The notes beneath the pieces are model-generated. The model was not told where the DNA came from, made no database searches, and saw nothing but the letters and a program-made list of their open reading frames with translations. Below, in pieces: positions 26,273-34,696 of a DNA stretch of 64,000 bases. Location: NCBI GenBank assembly GCA_964371355.1, contig CAYJMG010000004.1:62001-126000 (forward strand). Direction: 5' to 3'. This stretch comes from JACRBR01 sp964371355 (GTDB taxonomy: Bacteria > Chloroflexota > Dehalococcoidia > DSTF01 > JACRBR01). Position numbers and translations under genes: made by a program. Position 1 is the first letter of the stretch, and the number at the start of each line of letters is the position of its first letter.

Positions 26273-28066
26273 ATGCCGGCTGAAGTTCTCTATCGCAAAT
26301 GGCGTCCGCAGCGATTCGCGGAAGTGTCAGGGCAGGACCTGGTGACACGGACGCTGATGAACGCCGTGGCGACGGACCGGGTGTCGCACGCGTACCTGTT
26401 CTCGGGGCCGCGCGGCACGGGCAAGACGACGACGGCGCGGCTGCTGGCGAAGGCGATCAACTGCGAGAAGAACCAGGCGGGAAAGAAGAACAAGCCCGGC
26501 GAGCCCTGTAACGCCTGCGCGTCGTGCAAGGCGGTAGCCGAGGGCAGCGCGCTGGACCTGGTGGAATTGGACGGGGCCAGCAACCGGGGCATCGATGACA
26601 TACGGGCGCTGCGCGAGAACGCCGGTTACTTGCCGATGGCGGGGATGGACGCGCACAAGGTGTACCTCATCGACGAGGTGCACATGCTGACCGACGCGGC
26701 GTTCAACGCGCTGCTGAAGACGCTGGAGGAGCCGCCGCCCCACATCATCTTCATCCTGGCGACGACGGACGTGCACAAAGTGCCCGCGACGATCGTCTCG
26801 CGCTGCCAGCGGCACGAGTTCAAGCGCATCCCGACGTCCGCAATGGCGGACCGGCTGGCCTTCATCGCGGAGCAGGAGAAGATCGAGGTCCCGCGCGAGG
26901 GGTTGGAGATGATCGCGCGGGTGGCGACGGGGTCGCTGCGGGACGCGATCAACCTGCTGGAGCAGATCTGCGACTCGTACGGCAACACACCGTCGTTGGA
27001 GGCGGTGCGCGAGGGGCTGGGGCTCATCGCCGACGAACGGGCGACGAAGCTGGCGGTGCAGGCGTTGCACGGCGACTTCAGCGCCGGCCTGGACACGATC
27101 ACGGCGGTGCGGGACGACGGGCTGGACCTGCGCCAGTTCCAAAAGGAAGTCGTGATGCGACTGCGGGAGCTGCTGCACGTGAAGAGCGGCGCGGACACCG
27201 AAGGCCGGTGGACGGCCGAGCAGGTGGCGGAGATGCAGGCGACGATCGCGGAGGTCTCGCGGGAGGCGCTGGTGCAGGCGCTGCGGGCGTTCGGGCAGGC
27301 TGACCTGCGGGCCGACCCGCTGTCGCCGCTGCCGCTCGAGCTGGCGCTCGCGGACTCGACGGCTCCACCACCGGCGCCGACGGCACGCACGGAAGCAACG
27401 CGAGAGCAGGGGCCGGTACAGCGGCCGGCGGCCGCACCGCCATCGCGGCCAGCGACACCGCCCGCACGACAGCCACAGCCGGCGCCACGGGCGAGCGCGC
27501 CAGCCTCCCGGCCGGCGGCGGCAGCTCCGGCGCAGCACGCGGAGCGCGTGCCGGATGACTTGCGGAAGGACCTGAGCAAGGCCTCGGCGGAGGACATCGC
27601 GCGGATGCTGGGGAGCACGGCTCCCGTCATCGCGCCGGCGGCGGACCAGCCGGCGGGCGATGCGCCCGCGCCGCCGGCGGGCCCGGCGAAAAACGGCGGG
27701 CACCTGGCGACGACGCCCGGCGGGAACATCGATCTGGAGACGTTTATCGACCAGAAGCTACGGCCACTGGCGAAGGCGAAGGCGATGAAGTTCGACGCGC
27801 TGCTGAACGGGTCGTGCCGGGCGATGTCATACGAGAGCGGCGTGCTGACGCTGGGCTTCTACATGGACGCGCACCACAAGAAGACGGTGGAGCAGACGCA
27901 AACGCGGAAGGTGTACGAGGAGCTGGCGTCGCAGATCTTCGGGGAGCCGGTGACGATCCAGTGTATCCTTGCGGAGAAGGCGCCGCGGGCCATCAAGAGC
28001 CCGCTCGTGCAGCACGCCGTGCAGGCGCACGGCGCGAAGATCGTGTCGGGAGACGAGGAGCCGTAG
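26273..28066 (+). CDS. dnaX: DNA polymerase III gamma/tau subunit
   Basis: Clamp-loader ATPase subunit. The 597-residue product opens LYRKWRPQRFAEVSGQ, has Walker A GPRGTGKTTTARL, a zinc module ending CNACASC, Walker B VYLIDEVHML and sensor-1 FILATTDVHKVP. Residues ~370-470 form a Pro/Ala linker and the C-terminal ~130 residues (LETFIDQKLRPLAKAKAMKFDALL) are the tau-type tail. ATG 26273 gives the usual MPAEVLYRKWRP start; a GTG 9 nt upstream is also near GAGGA. ybaB starts 16 nt downstream. Confidence 0.96.
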   Translation: MPAEVLYRKWRPQRFAEVSGQDLVTRTLMNAVATDRVSHAYLFSGPRGTGKTTTARLLAKAINCEKNQAGKKNKPGEPCNACASCKAVAEGSALDLVELDGASNRGIDDIRALRENAGYLPMAGMDAHKVYLIDEVHMLTDAAFNALLKTLEEPPPHIIFILATTDVHKVPATIVSRCQRHEFKRIPTSAMADRLAFIAEQEKIEVPREGLEMIARVATGSLRDAINLLEQICDSYGNTPSLEAVREGLGLIADERATKLAVQALHGDFSAGLDTITAVRDDGLDLRQFQKEVVMRLRELLHVKSGADTEGRWTAEQVAEMQATIAEVSREALVQALRAFGQADLRADPLSPLPLELALADSTAPPPAPTARTEATREQGPVQRPAAAPPSRPATPPARQPQPAPRASAPASRPAAAAPAQHAERVPDDLRKDLSKASAEDIARMLGSTAPVIAPAADQPAGDAPAPPAGPAKNGGHLATTPGGNIDLETFIDQKLRPLAKAKAMKFDALLNGSCRAMSYESGVLTLGFYMDAHHKKTVEQTQTRKVYEELASQIFGEPVTIQCILAEKAPRAIKSPLVQHAVQAHGAKIVSGDEEP

Positions 28067-28082
28067 CAGGAGCCGTTAGCAG

Positions 28083-28394
28083 ATGTCGATGAACCGGGAC
28101 ATGATGGCGAAGCTGGGCCAGGCGATGGCGCAGGTCCAGAAGGCGCAGGCGGAGCTTGCGGAGAAGACGGCCGAGGGCACGGCGGGCGGCGGCATGGTGC
28201 ACGTGGTGTTGACGGGCGGGATGAAGGTGCAGTCGCTGAAGATCGAGAAGGACGCGGTCGACCCGGAAGACGTCGAGATGTTGGAAGACCTGGTGACAGC
28301 GGCGTTCAATGAGGCGCTGCAGAAGATCCAGTCGATGCAGTACGGGCAGCTTGCGGGGATCGCGGGGAATATCCTGCCGGGGCTATCGAAGTAG
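28083..28394 (+). CDS. ybaB: YbaB/EbfC nucleoid-associated protein
   Basis: A 103-residue YbaB/EbfC family DNA-binding protein: an N-terminal coiled helix (MMAKLGQAMAQVQKAQAELAE), GGGMVHVVLTGGMKVQSLKI in the sheet and a C-terminal helix. It usually sits between dnaX and recR, as here, and binds DNA as a dimer. AGGAG lies about 12 nt upstream. The TAG stop lies in a heptamer array. Confidence 0.95.
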   Translation: MSMNRDMMAKLGQAMAQVQKAQAELAEKTAEGTAGGGMVHVVLTGGMKVQSLKIEKDAVDPEDVEMLEDLVTAAFNEALQKIQSMQYGQLAGIAGNILPGLSK

Positions 28395-28436
28395 TTCACG
28401 GTCCGCAGTTCACGGTTCACGGTTCACAGTGGACAG
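28393..28436 (+). repeat. heptamer array between ybaB and recR
   Basis: agttcac, ggtccgc, agttcac, ggttcac, ggttcac, agtggac: six 7-bp units, the first overlapping the ybaB TAG stop. Confidence 0.75.
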
Positions 28437-28541
28437 GCCCCCCTCACCGCCATCTCGCGTTACCGACCTCCGATGACACCACCCACGACAGGGCCGACTC
28501 ACGACGGGGACAACGAACTGTGAACTCGCAGGCTCGGCCTG

Positions 28542-28547
28542 TAGACT
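28542..28547 (+). promoter_or_regulatory. -10 box TAGACT of recR
   Basis: TAGACT ends 7 nt before the GTG at 28555; no ribosome binding site is visible, so recR is probably leaderless with its own promoter. Confidence 0.5.
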
Positions 28548-28554
28548 CTGAAGT

Positions 28555-29169
28555 GTGAATTCACATCCTCTTGGTGCGGCGCCGCCTCCCGTTTCGAAGC
28601 TGATCGAGGAGTTTCACAAGCTGCCCGGGATCGGGCCGAAGAGCGCGCAGCGGCTGACGTATCACCTGCTGCGGATCCCGCCGGAGGACGCGCTGGCGCT
28701 GGCGCAGGCGATCACCGAGCTAAAGGAGAAGACGGTCCTGTGCTCGGTGTGCCAGAACGTGACGGAGACGGACCCGTGCGGGATCTGCCGTGACGAGGGG
28801 CGCGACCGATCGCTGATCTGCGTGGTGGAGGAGCCGCTGGACATCCTGGCGGTGGAGCGCACGCGCGGGTTCCACGGGCTGTACCACGTGTTGCACGGGG
28901 TGATCTCGCCGATGGACGGGGTAGGGCCGGACGACCTGAAGGTGAAGGAGCTGCTGGAGCGAACGCGCGGCGGTGCGGTGCGGGAGATCATCATGGCGAC
29001 GAACCCGAATCTGGAGGGCGAGGCGACATCGATGTACATCAGCCGGCTGCTGACGCCGATGGGGATCCGGGTGACGCGGCTGGCGCGGGGGTTGCCGATG
29101 GGGAGTGACCTGGAGTACGCGGACGACGTGACGCTGTCGCGGGCGCTGGAGAACCGGCAGGACGTGTGA
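28555..29169 (+). CDS. recR: recombination mediator RecR
   Basis: RecR loads RecA at gaps with RecF/RecO. The 204-residue product has the helix-hairpin-helix FHKLPGIGPKSAQRLTYHLL, the zinc finger CSVCQNVTETDPCGIC and a Toprim domain (CVVEEPLDILAVER). Length is standard. GTG 28555 is the only start close to the conserved N-terminus and lies 7 nt from a TAGACT box. A heptamer array and a GC-rich hairpin follow. Confidence 0.96.
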   Translation: MNSHPLGAAPPPVSKLIEEFHKLPGIGPKSAQRLTYHLLRIPPEDALALAQAITELKEKTVLCSVCQNVTETDPCGICRDEGRDRSLICVVEEPLDILAVERTRGFHGLYHVLHGVISPMDGVGPDDLKVKELLERTRGGAVREIIMATNPNLEGEATSMYISRLLTPMGIRVTRLARGLPMGSDLEYADDVTLSRALENRQDV

Positions 29170-29172
29170 GGT

Positions 29173-29207
29173 AGTGGACAGCTGACAGGGGACAGGGGAC
29201 AGTAGGG
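29173..29207 (+). repeat. heptamer array after recR
   Basis: agtggac, agctgac, aggggac, aggggac, agtaggg: five units in 7-bp register. Confidence 0.7.
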
Positions 29208-29232
29208 GCCGCCAGTGGGCGGCCTTCGTTGT
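29206..29232 (+). terminator. intrinsic terminator-like hairpin after recR
   Basis: GGCCGCC pairs with GGCGGCC around a short AGTG loop and is followed by ttcgttgttt. Confidence 0.65.
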
Positions 29233-29252
29233 TTATCGAACGGAGGTGGGCG

Positions 29253-29747
29253 ATGCAGATCGTCGCGGAGCCGATTGGGTTTGTGCGGAGCCCGCGGGTG
29301 GAGGTTAAGGATGACAACTGGGGCGGGGTGGTGTCGGAGATCGTCGTCGAGGAGGGGCTGGGGGCGGAAGCGCTGCGGGGCATCGAGGAGTTCTCGCACG
29401 CTGAGGTGATCTTCTATTTCCACGGGGTCGACGACGCCAAGATCGTGGCCGGCGCTCGGCACCCCCGCAACAATCCCGCCTGGCCGGAGGTTGGGATCCT
29501 CGCACAGCGCGGCAAGAACCGGCCCAACCGCCTCGGCCTCACGACGGTAAGCATCGTCGCACGCGAGAGTAACGTCCTGCGCGTCCGGGGGCTCGATGCG
29601 ATCGACGGGACGCCGGTGCTGGACATCAAGCCGGTGATGCGCGAGTTCCTGGCGCGTGGCGAGGTGCGGCAGCCGGCGTGGGCGACGGAGCTGATGCGGG
29701 AGTATTGGAGCGCGGGGCCTGACAGCGAAGTAAGACGTGAGAGGTGA
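29253..29747 (+). CDS. trmO: TrmO (TsaA/YaeB) tRNA methyltransferase
   Basis: A 164-residue TsaA-fold protein related to TrmO, which uses S-adenosylmethionine to N6-methylate t6A37 in tRNAs. Family segments seen: PIGFVRSPR, FSHAEVIFYFH, GARHPRNNPAWPEVGILAQR, RPNRLGLTTVSIV and GLDAIDGTPVLDIKP. The C-terminal tRNA-recognition domain of E. coli TrmO is absent, as in many short members, so another methyl acceptor cannot be excluded. CGGAGG precedes ATG 29253. The last residues and the stop are encoded by a 7-bp repeat (29734-29754). Confidence 0.85.
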   Translation: MQIVAEPIGFVRSPRVEVKDDNWGGVVSEIVVEEGLGAEALRGIEEFSHAEVIFYFHGVDDAKIVAGARHPRNNPAWPEVGILAQRGKNRPNRLGLTTVSIVARESNVLRVRGLDAIDGTPVLDIKPVMREFLARGEVRQPAWATELMREYWSAGPDSEVRRER

Positions 29748-29757
29748 GAGGTGAGAT
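29734..29757 (+). repeat. heptamer array at the 3' end of trmO
   Basis: gacgtga, gaggtga, gaggtga: 7-bp units that encode the last residues and the stop of trmO. Confidence 0.55.
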
Positions 29758-29843
29758 AGAGGAGACGAAAGACCGCACTCTCTACGTTTTTCGCAGACGG
29801 CATCGGGTGGTTGATCTACACGCTCGGAAGTACCATCCCGCTC

Positions 29844-30926
29844 ATGGTGGAGCAGGCGAGCAGGATCGGACCGAAGGTGGCGGACGAAGCGCCCCGGGCG
29901 GACGTGGGTGACGCGCTGATCGCGTACCTGCGGACGACGCTGGGCGACCCCGCGCTGGCGTACGCGTCGCCGCCATCTCCGATCACGGGCGGGTTCGATA
30001 CGGCGATCTATGCGTTCGCGCTGGGTGGCGCGGATGGCGAGATGGCGGGGCCGCTGATCCTGCGGGTATTCCGCGACGGCCGTGCGGAACAGGCGCGGTT
30101 CGAGTCGGTGGCGCAGAACGCGGTTGCCGCGCAGGGGTATCCAGCGCCACGGGTGCTGTTGTCGTGTGAGGATTCGACGGTGCTGGGCGGGGCGTTCACG
30201 ATCATGCCGCGCGTGCCGGGCACGGTGATGCTGTCGCGGATATTCGGCCCGGCGATGACGCGGATGCCGGTGGTACTGGCCCAGGCGCAGGCGCGACTGC
30301 ACGCGCTGGACCCGGAGCCGGTGCGGCGGGCGCTGGCCGCCGGCGGCTTTGGGGACGAGCGCGAGAGCGCATACGGTGACGCCGCGTGGGCGAAGGTCAT
30401 CGAGGCGATGAAGCTGGACGGACTGCGGGACGCCTGCGCGTGGGTCGAAGCGGGCCGTCCGCCGTCTAAGCGAGCGGCGGTGCTTTGTCACGGTGACTTC
30501 CATCCGCTGAACGTGATGATGGTGGGGAATACCGTCGCCGGCGTGCTGGACTGGGCGAACATGCGTATCGCGGATCCCGCGTGGGACGTGGGCGCTGCGA
30601 TCGCGCTGTTCGGGCACGGGCCCGTCGACCTCCCGCGGCCGGTGGTACCGATCGTGAACCTCGTCCGGCGCTGGCTGCTGCGGCGATACGTGAATGCCTA
30701 TCTTGCGCAGCGGCCGCTCGAGGTGGCCTCGGTCCGGTACTACGAGGCCGTGCGGCTGCTGGAATTCATGATGGAGACCGAGGTCTACCGTCGGGCGAAG
30801 GCCGGCGCGATCGCGCCGACGACGAAAGCGGCGCCGTTCAACGATCCGCGGGTGCTGCGGGGGATCGCCAAGCGGTTCACGGCGATCACCGGCGTTCCTG
30901 TGTCTCTGCCCGAGGACAGGGGCTAG
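29844..30926 (+). CDS. aminoglycoside-phosphotransferase-like kinase
   Basis: A 360-residue APH/choline-kinase-fold protein. GPLILRVFRDG carries the ATP-binding region, VLCHGDFHPLNVMM is the Brenner motif with the catalytic Asp and Asn, and VLDWANMRIADPAWDV holds the metal-binding Asp. Such orphan kinases phosphorylate diverse small molecules or act on acyl-CoA-linked metabolism; the substrate is unknown. The start is uncertain: ATG 29844 is chosen over a TTG at 29811. Two such kinases stand in a row, only ~32 nt apart, and may be co-expressed. Confidence 0.82.
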   Translation: MVEQASRIGPKVADEAPRADVGDALIAYLRTTLGDPALAYASPPSPITGGFDTAIYAFALGGADGEMAGPLILRVFRDGRAEQARFESVAQNAVAAQGYPAPRVLLSCEDSTVLGGAFTIMPRVPGTVMLSRIFGPAMTRMPVVLAQAQARLHALDPEPVRRALAAGGFGDERESAYGDAAWAKVIEAMKLDGLRDACAWVEAGRPPSKRAAVLCHGDFHPLNVMMVGNTVAGVLDWANMRIADPAWDVGAAIALFGHGPVDLPRPVVPIVNLVRRWLLRRYVNAYLAQRPLEVASVRYYEAVRLLEFMMETEVYRRAKAGAIAPTTKAAPFNDPRVLRGIAKRFTAITGVPVSLPEDRG

Positions 30927-30938
30927 GGGCTAGGGATT
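30918..30938 (+). repeat. heptamer array aggggct
   Basis: aggggct, aggggct, agggatt: three 7-bp units overlapping the TAG stop of the kinase gene. Confidence 0.5.
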
Positions 30939-30946
30939 CGCACGGC

Positions 30947-30952
30947 TACGCT
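30947..30952 (+). promoter_or_regulatory. -10-like TACGCT before the second kinase
   Basis: TACGCT ends 6 nt before GTG 30959; weak on its own but at the same spacing as other leaderless genes in the window. Confidence 0.35.
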
Positions 30953-30958
30953 GGCACC

Positions 30959-31990
30959 GTGAACAACGACAGCCACCATCAGTTCGCGGCCGGCGTGTGC
31001 GATGCGTTCGCCCTCGGCCGGGCGCGCGGAGAACTGACGCCGGTCGCCGGCGGGTTGACGCACCGTATGTGGCGGCTGGAGACGGACCGCGGGGTGTTCG
31101 CCGTCAAAGAGATCAACATCGACCCGACGGGGACGTGGCAGCGGCCCTGGATCGAGGGGGCGTTCGCCGTGGAGCGCGCGGCGTTCGACGCGGGCGTCGC
31201 AATGCCGCAGCCGGTGGTGGCGGCGGCGACGGGCGCGTGTCTGGCCGACGTGGCCCGAAATGACGGCTCAGCGGCGCCGGTGCGCGTGCACGCGTGGGTC
31301 GACGGTACCGGATTGCACCACACGGTCTACCCCGCCGACGTGGCGGCGAGCGTCGCGGCGACGATCGCGCGGATCCACAGACTGCAACTGCCAGCGGCGG
31401 AGACGCTGACCGAGGCGTTGCGGACTGGCGGCGAGGAACACTGGCTCGCGCTGGCGGAGCGGGTCGAGCGCTCCGACATCGAGTGGCGATGGGAGTTCCA
31501 GGGGATCTTGCATATCGTGCGAGACCTGGAAGCGTACGTCGAGGGGACGCGCGAGGACACGACGCCGCTCATCATGGGGCATCGTGACGCCGACCAGAAG
31601 AACTGGATGCGGACGGTGAGCGGCGAGCTGCTGCTGGTGGACTGGGACGCCGCGGGGCGGATCCACCCGCGACATGAGGCCGCGGGGCTGGCGCTACGGT
31701 GGTCGGGCTCCGGGTTGGGCGAGCCGGACTGGCGGGTCGTGCGCGCGTGGATCCAGGCGTACCGCGAAGCGGGAGGCGAGTTGGACCGCATCCAGCCGGG
31801 CGATCTGGGCGAATACGTGTCGGTTGCGATCTGGTGGTTCGAGTACAACCTGCGGCGGGCGCTGGGGGAACGGGCGCGGGATGAGGCCGACCGGCGGTTG
31901 GGCGCGGAGATGGCGCGGCGTGAGTTCAAGTCACTGCCGCGGCTGATGGGATCACTCGAGCGCTGGGAGCGGCTGCTGGGCGAGGAGTAG
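30959..31990 (+). CDS. second APH-like phosphotransferase
   Basis: A 343-residue kinase-like protein of the same fold but low similarity to its neighbour. FAVKEINID holds the ATP-binding Lys, LIMGHRDADQKNWM is the catalytic loop (HRDADQKN, with Arg at the second position) and LLLVDWDAAGRIHP the metal site. GTG 30959 is chosen because it lies 6 nt after TACGCT and fits the fold. Substrate unknown; the variant loop makes aminoglycosides unlikely. Confidence 0.8.
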   Translation: MNNDSHHQFAAGVCDAFALGRARGELTPVAGGLTHRMWRLETDRGVFAVKEINIDPTGTWQRPWIEGAFAVERAAFDAGVAMPQPVVAAATGACLADVARNDGSAAPVRVHAWVDGTGLHHTVYPADVAASVAATIARIHRLQLPAAETLTEALRTGGEEHWLALAERVERSDIEWRWEFQGILHIVRDLEAYVEGTREDTTPLIMGHRDADQKNWMRTVSGELLLVDWDAAGRIHPRHEAAGLALRWSGSGLGEPDWRVVRAWIQAYREAGGELDRIQPGDLGEYVSVAIWWFEYNLRRALGERARDEADRRLGAEMARREFKSLPRLMGSLERWERLLGEE

Positions 31991-31994
31991 CCGG

Positions 31995-32015
31995 AGTGGA
32001 CAGTGGACAGTCGAC
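31995..32015 (+). repeat. heptamer array agtggac
   Basis: agtggac, agtggac, agtcgac: three 7-bp units just after the kinase stop. A GGGCT...AGCCC hairpin follows near 32028-32043. Confidence 0.6.
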
Positions 32016-32075
32016 CTTCGACGGATGGGCTGGACGAAGCCCGTCGTACCCGTGCCCTCAGAGTGATTGATCGCC

Positions 32076-32081
32076 TACCCT
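32076..32081 (+). promoter_or_regulatory. -10-like TACCCT before the GH20-like gene
   Basis: TACCCT ends 7 nt before ATG 32089, again without a ribosome binding site. Confidence 0.38.
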
Positions 32082-32088
32082 GCGCGGG

Positions 32089-33969
32089 ATGAAGCTGTAT
32101 TTGGCGCCGTTGCCGCGGTCGGTCGAGGTCTCAGGCGGGACGCATACGCTCGTGCGCGAGCGGGTGATCGTGCTGTACGGCGAGGCGCGCGCGGAGGTCG
32201 TGGCAGCGCAGCGGCTGCAAGTGGCGTTGGAGCGGTACGCGGGCGTACGGTGGGAGATCCGCACCGCTACGTCTGTCGCCGAGATGGAGGGCGTGGTCGC
32301 CGCCATCGACCATCGCGTCGAAAGGCGCGAGGGGTACCACCTGACGATCGGCGACGAGCGGATCGGCCTGGTAGCACGGGACGGGGCAGGGCTGGCGCAC
32401 GGGTTCTCGACGCTGGCGCAGCTCGTGCGGCAATGCGGGCGACGGCTGCCGCGGCTGCACATCGAGGACCATCCCGACTTCGCGCACCGGGGTGTCATGC
32501 TCGACATCTCGCGCGACAAGGTGCCGACGATAGCGACGCTGTACGGGCTCGTCGACATGCTGTCCGAGTGGAAAATCAACCAGCTCCAGCTCTACATGGA
32601 GCACACGTTCGCGTACCAGCGCCACCGGGCGGTGTGGAAGGACGCTTCGCCGCTGACGGGCGAGGAGGTGCTCGCGCTCGACGAGTATTGCCGCGATCGG
32701 CACGTGGAGCTTGTGCCGAACCAGAACAGCTTCGGTCACATGGAGCGGTGGTTGATCCACAAGCCGTACTCGGAGCTGGCGGAGGTGGATGGCGGCATCG
32801 CGCTACCGCACGCGTCGATGCTGCTGACGAAGCGGCGGCGGTTCTCGACGACGCTGAACCCGCTCGACCCGCGGTCTTATGCGCTTGTGGAGGGGATGTA
32901 TGAGGAGCTGCTGCCGCACTTCTCGAGCGCGAACTTCAACGTGGGGTGCGACGAGACGTGGGAGCTGGGGCAGGGCCGGAGCAAGCCGGCGTGCGAGGAG
33001 CGCGGGAAGGGCCGCGTGTACCTGGACTGGCTGATGGGCCTGTACGCACTGTGCGAGAGGAATGGCCGGCGAATGATGTTCTGGGGGGACATCATCAAGC
33101 AGCATCCGGAGCTGATCTCGGAGATCCCGCGCGACGTGACCGCCCTGGCGTGGGGCTACGAGCACGATCATCCATTTGACGCCGACGGGCTTGCGTATCG
33201 CAAGGTGCGGCGGCCGTTCTACGTGTGCCCGGGCGCGGGCGGGTGGAACTCGTTCCTGGGCCGGACGGACAACATGGTCGCGAACATCACGAACGCGACG
33301 GCGAACGGGCTGAAGCACGGCGCGACGGGCGTGCTGACAACGGAGTGGGGCGACGGCGGCCACATGCAGCCGGCGCCGGTCGCCTGGGTGGGGTTCCTGT
33401 TCGGGGCGGCGATGTCGTGGTCGCACGTGGCGAGCGGCGGCATGGATCTGGCGCGAACGCTGAGCCTGCATGCGTTCGACGACCCGTCGGGGGAGACCGG
33501 CCGGGTCGCGTGCGAGTTGGGGAATGCCTACACGATCAACGGCGCGAAGACGCGGAACGGGTCGTTGCTGCAGCAGTCGTACTTCCTGCCGTTGGACGGC
33601 GACTGGCCGATGCAACGTGTACGCGCCGACGGCTTCGAGGAGACCTCGGAAGCGCTGGGGGCGTTGGCCGGGCGGCTGGACGCATCGCGGATGCGGCGGG
33701 AAGACGCGGCGCTCATCGTCGCTGAGTACCGGACGGCGGTCGAGTTGGCGGATATTGGCGCGGCGATCGGGTCGGCGAAGTATGTGCGGGCGAACGGGAC
33801 ATCGGCGGCGAAGCGGCGGCCGCGGTGGCGGCGGATCGCGCGGCGGCTGGAGGCAGTGGTACCGGAGTACGAGCGTGGGTGGCTGGCGCGGAACCGTGTC
33901 GGGGGGATGGGGGACAGCGTGTGGCGGATCCGGGAGCTAGCGCGGCGAGTGGGGGCGGTCAGCCGGTGA
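32089..33969 (+). CDS. GH20-like beta-N-acetylhexosaminidase-type hydrolase
   Basis: A 626-residue protein without a signal peptide. Residues 1-~125 resemble the GH20b N-terminal domain (ERIGLVARDGAGLAHGFSTLAQLVRQ); a TIM barrel follows from HRGVMLDISRDKVPT. NVGCDETWELG holds the Asp-Glu pair used by GH20 enzymes in substrate-assisted catalysis. It probably removes a terminal GlcNAc or GalNAc from an oligosaccharide in the cytosol. The C-terminal ~150 residues are helical and Arg-rich. Its last 11 bases overlap the end of the convergent retropepsin gene. Confidence 0.85.
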   Translation: MKLYLAPLPRSVEVSGGTHTLVRERVIVLYGEARAEVVAAQRLQVALERYAGVRWEIRTATSVAEMEGVVAAIDHRVERREGYHLTIGDERIGLVARDGAGLAHGFSTLAQLVRQCGRRLPRLHIEDHPDFAHRGVMLDISRDKVPTIATLYGLVDMLSEWKINQLQLYMEHTFAYQRHRAVWKDASPLTGEEVLALDEYCRDRHVELVPNQNSFGHMERWLIHKPYSELAEVDGGIALPHASMLLTKRRRFSTTLNPLDPRSYALVEGMYEELLPHFSSANFNVGCDETWELGQGRSKPACEERGKGRVYLDWLMGLYALCERNGRRMMFWGDIIKQHPELISEIPRDVTALAWGYEHDHPFDADGLAYRKVRRPFYVCPGAGGWNSFLGRTDNMVANITNATANGLKHGATGVLTTEWGDGGHMQPAPVAWVGFLFGAAMSWSHVASGGMDLARTLSLHAFDDPSGETGRVACELGNAYTINGAKTRNGSLLQQSYFLPLDGDWPMQRVRADGFEETSEALGALAGRLDASRMRREDAALIVAEYRTAVELADIGAAIGSAKYVRANGTSAAKRRPRWRRIARRLEAVVPEYERGWLARNRVGGMGDSVWRIRELARRVGAVSR

Positions 33970-34417
33970 TGGTGAAGGCGCCGGCTGGGCCGTCGTAGTT
34001 GAGCTGCCAATTGGCAAGAACCGCTCGACCAATGATCGCGATCACACCGAGGCGGAGGATGTCCAGAGCCACGAAGTCGCCGCGTGTGAACGACTGAAGC
34101 CCCGTGCCCGGGAATGCGATCTGCGCCGGATATGTTATGCCCGTGACGACGCCCGATACCGAAGCTACGTTCTCGGAGCCCCGCGCAGGAAGTTGAAGTT
34201 GATCCACGAGCGTCCGGTCTATGGCGGACAGCGACGCACCTGTGTCGATCAAAGCTTCGCCGAACAGCGTTGCCGGAGGGGTCTTGCCCTGGATCCGCAA
34301 CGTACGCAGCCAAGCGTCCGGCAGGCCGACCGCGATGGGAACGCACGGCCCTATGCGCACAAGCTTCGCGCGGGAAGCTTCGGGGCTCTCGCCTGAAGCC
34401 CGTCTATATGTTGCCAT
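33959..34417 (-). CDS. retropepsin-like aspartic protease
   Basis: A 152-residue protein with one ALIDTGASLSAID motif, the Asp-Thr-Gly of retroviral-type aspartic proteases, and a C-terminal LGVIAIIGRAVL block matching the ILG-type strand of that fold. With a single motif it would act as a homodimer. There is no signal peptide. Start is set at ATG 34417, which overlaps the end of the DUF5678 gene by 14 nt. Related clan AA proteins occur in bacteria mostly without known substrates. It converges on the GH20-like gene. Confidence 0.8.
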   Translation of the reverse strand: MATYRRASGESPEASRAKLVRIGPCVPIAVGLPDAWLRTLRIQGKTPPATLFGEALIDTGASLSAIDRTLVDQLQLPARGSENVASVSGVVTGITYPAQIAFPGTGLQSFTRGDFVALDILRLGVIAIIGRAVLANWQLNYDGPAGAFTITG

Positions 34418-34664
34418 TAAGAGACAGCGGGAGAAGCTGAGGAAGCGTGTGCACAGGCTCTTCCTCGAGGATCTGCTTGATGAGGCAGGGCTCCATTCCC
34501 ACGTGCTGAACGCTGTGCTCGAAGGCCGCATCCCAACTATCGAAGAAGCCTAGGACGCAAGTGTCCTTGATCAGCACGTACTGACCGCCGTGATCACGTA
34601 TGAACTCCGCCTTGTGCTCACGAAACCAGCGGACTTCTTCGTCTAGACGGATGGCTGTCGTCAT
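34404..34664 (-). CDS. DUF5678 domain protein
   Basis: An 86-residue protein, mostly one small domain: EEVRWFREHKAEFIRDHGGQYVLIKD, then VLGFFDSWDAAFEHSVQHVG, the DUF5678 pattern. No function is known. The next gene starts inside its last codons, so translation is coupled to the retropepsin-like protease. A TAGAAT box ends 6 nt before the ATG, so the pair has its own leaderless promoter. The conserved coupling suggests the small protein could be a substrate, inhibitor or partner of the protease, which is inference. Confidence 0.78.
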   Translation of the reverse strand: MTTAIRLDEEVRWFREHKAEFIRDHGGQYVLIKDTCVLGFFDSWDAAFEHSVQHVGMEPCLIKQILEEEPVHTLPQLLPLSLNGNI

Positions 34665-34670
34665 GGTCGA

Positions 34671-34676
34671 ATTCTA
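34671..34676 (-). promoter_or_regulatory. -10 box TAGAAT of the DUF5678/protease pair
   Basis: TAGAAT on the minus strand ends 6 nt before ATG 34664. Together with the same hexamer at 63940 it is the best-matched of the leaderless promoters. Confidence 0.55.
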
Positions 34677-34696
34677 TCGGAAACGTCTCCGGCGGG

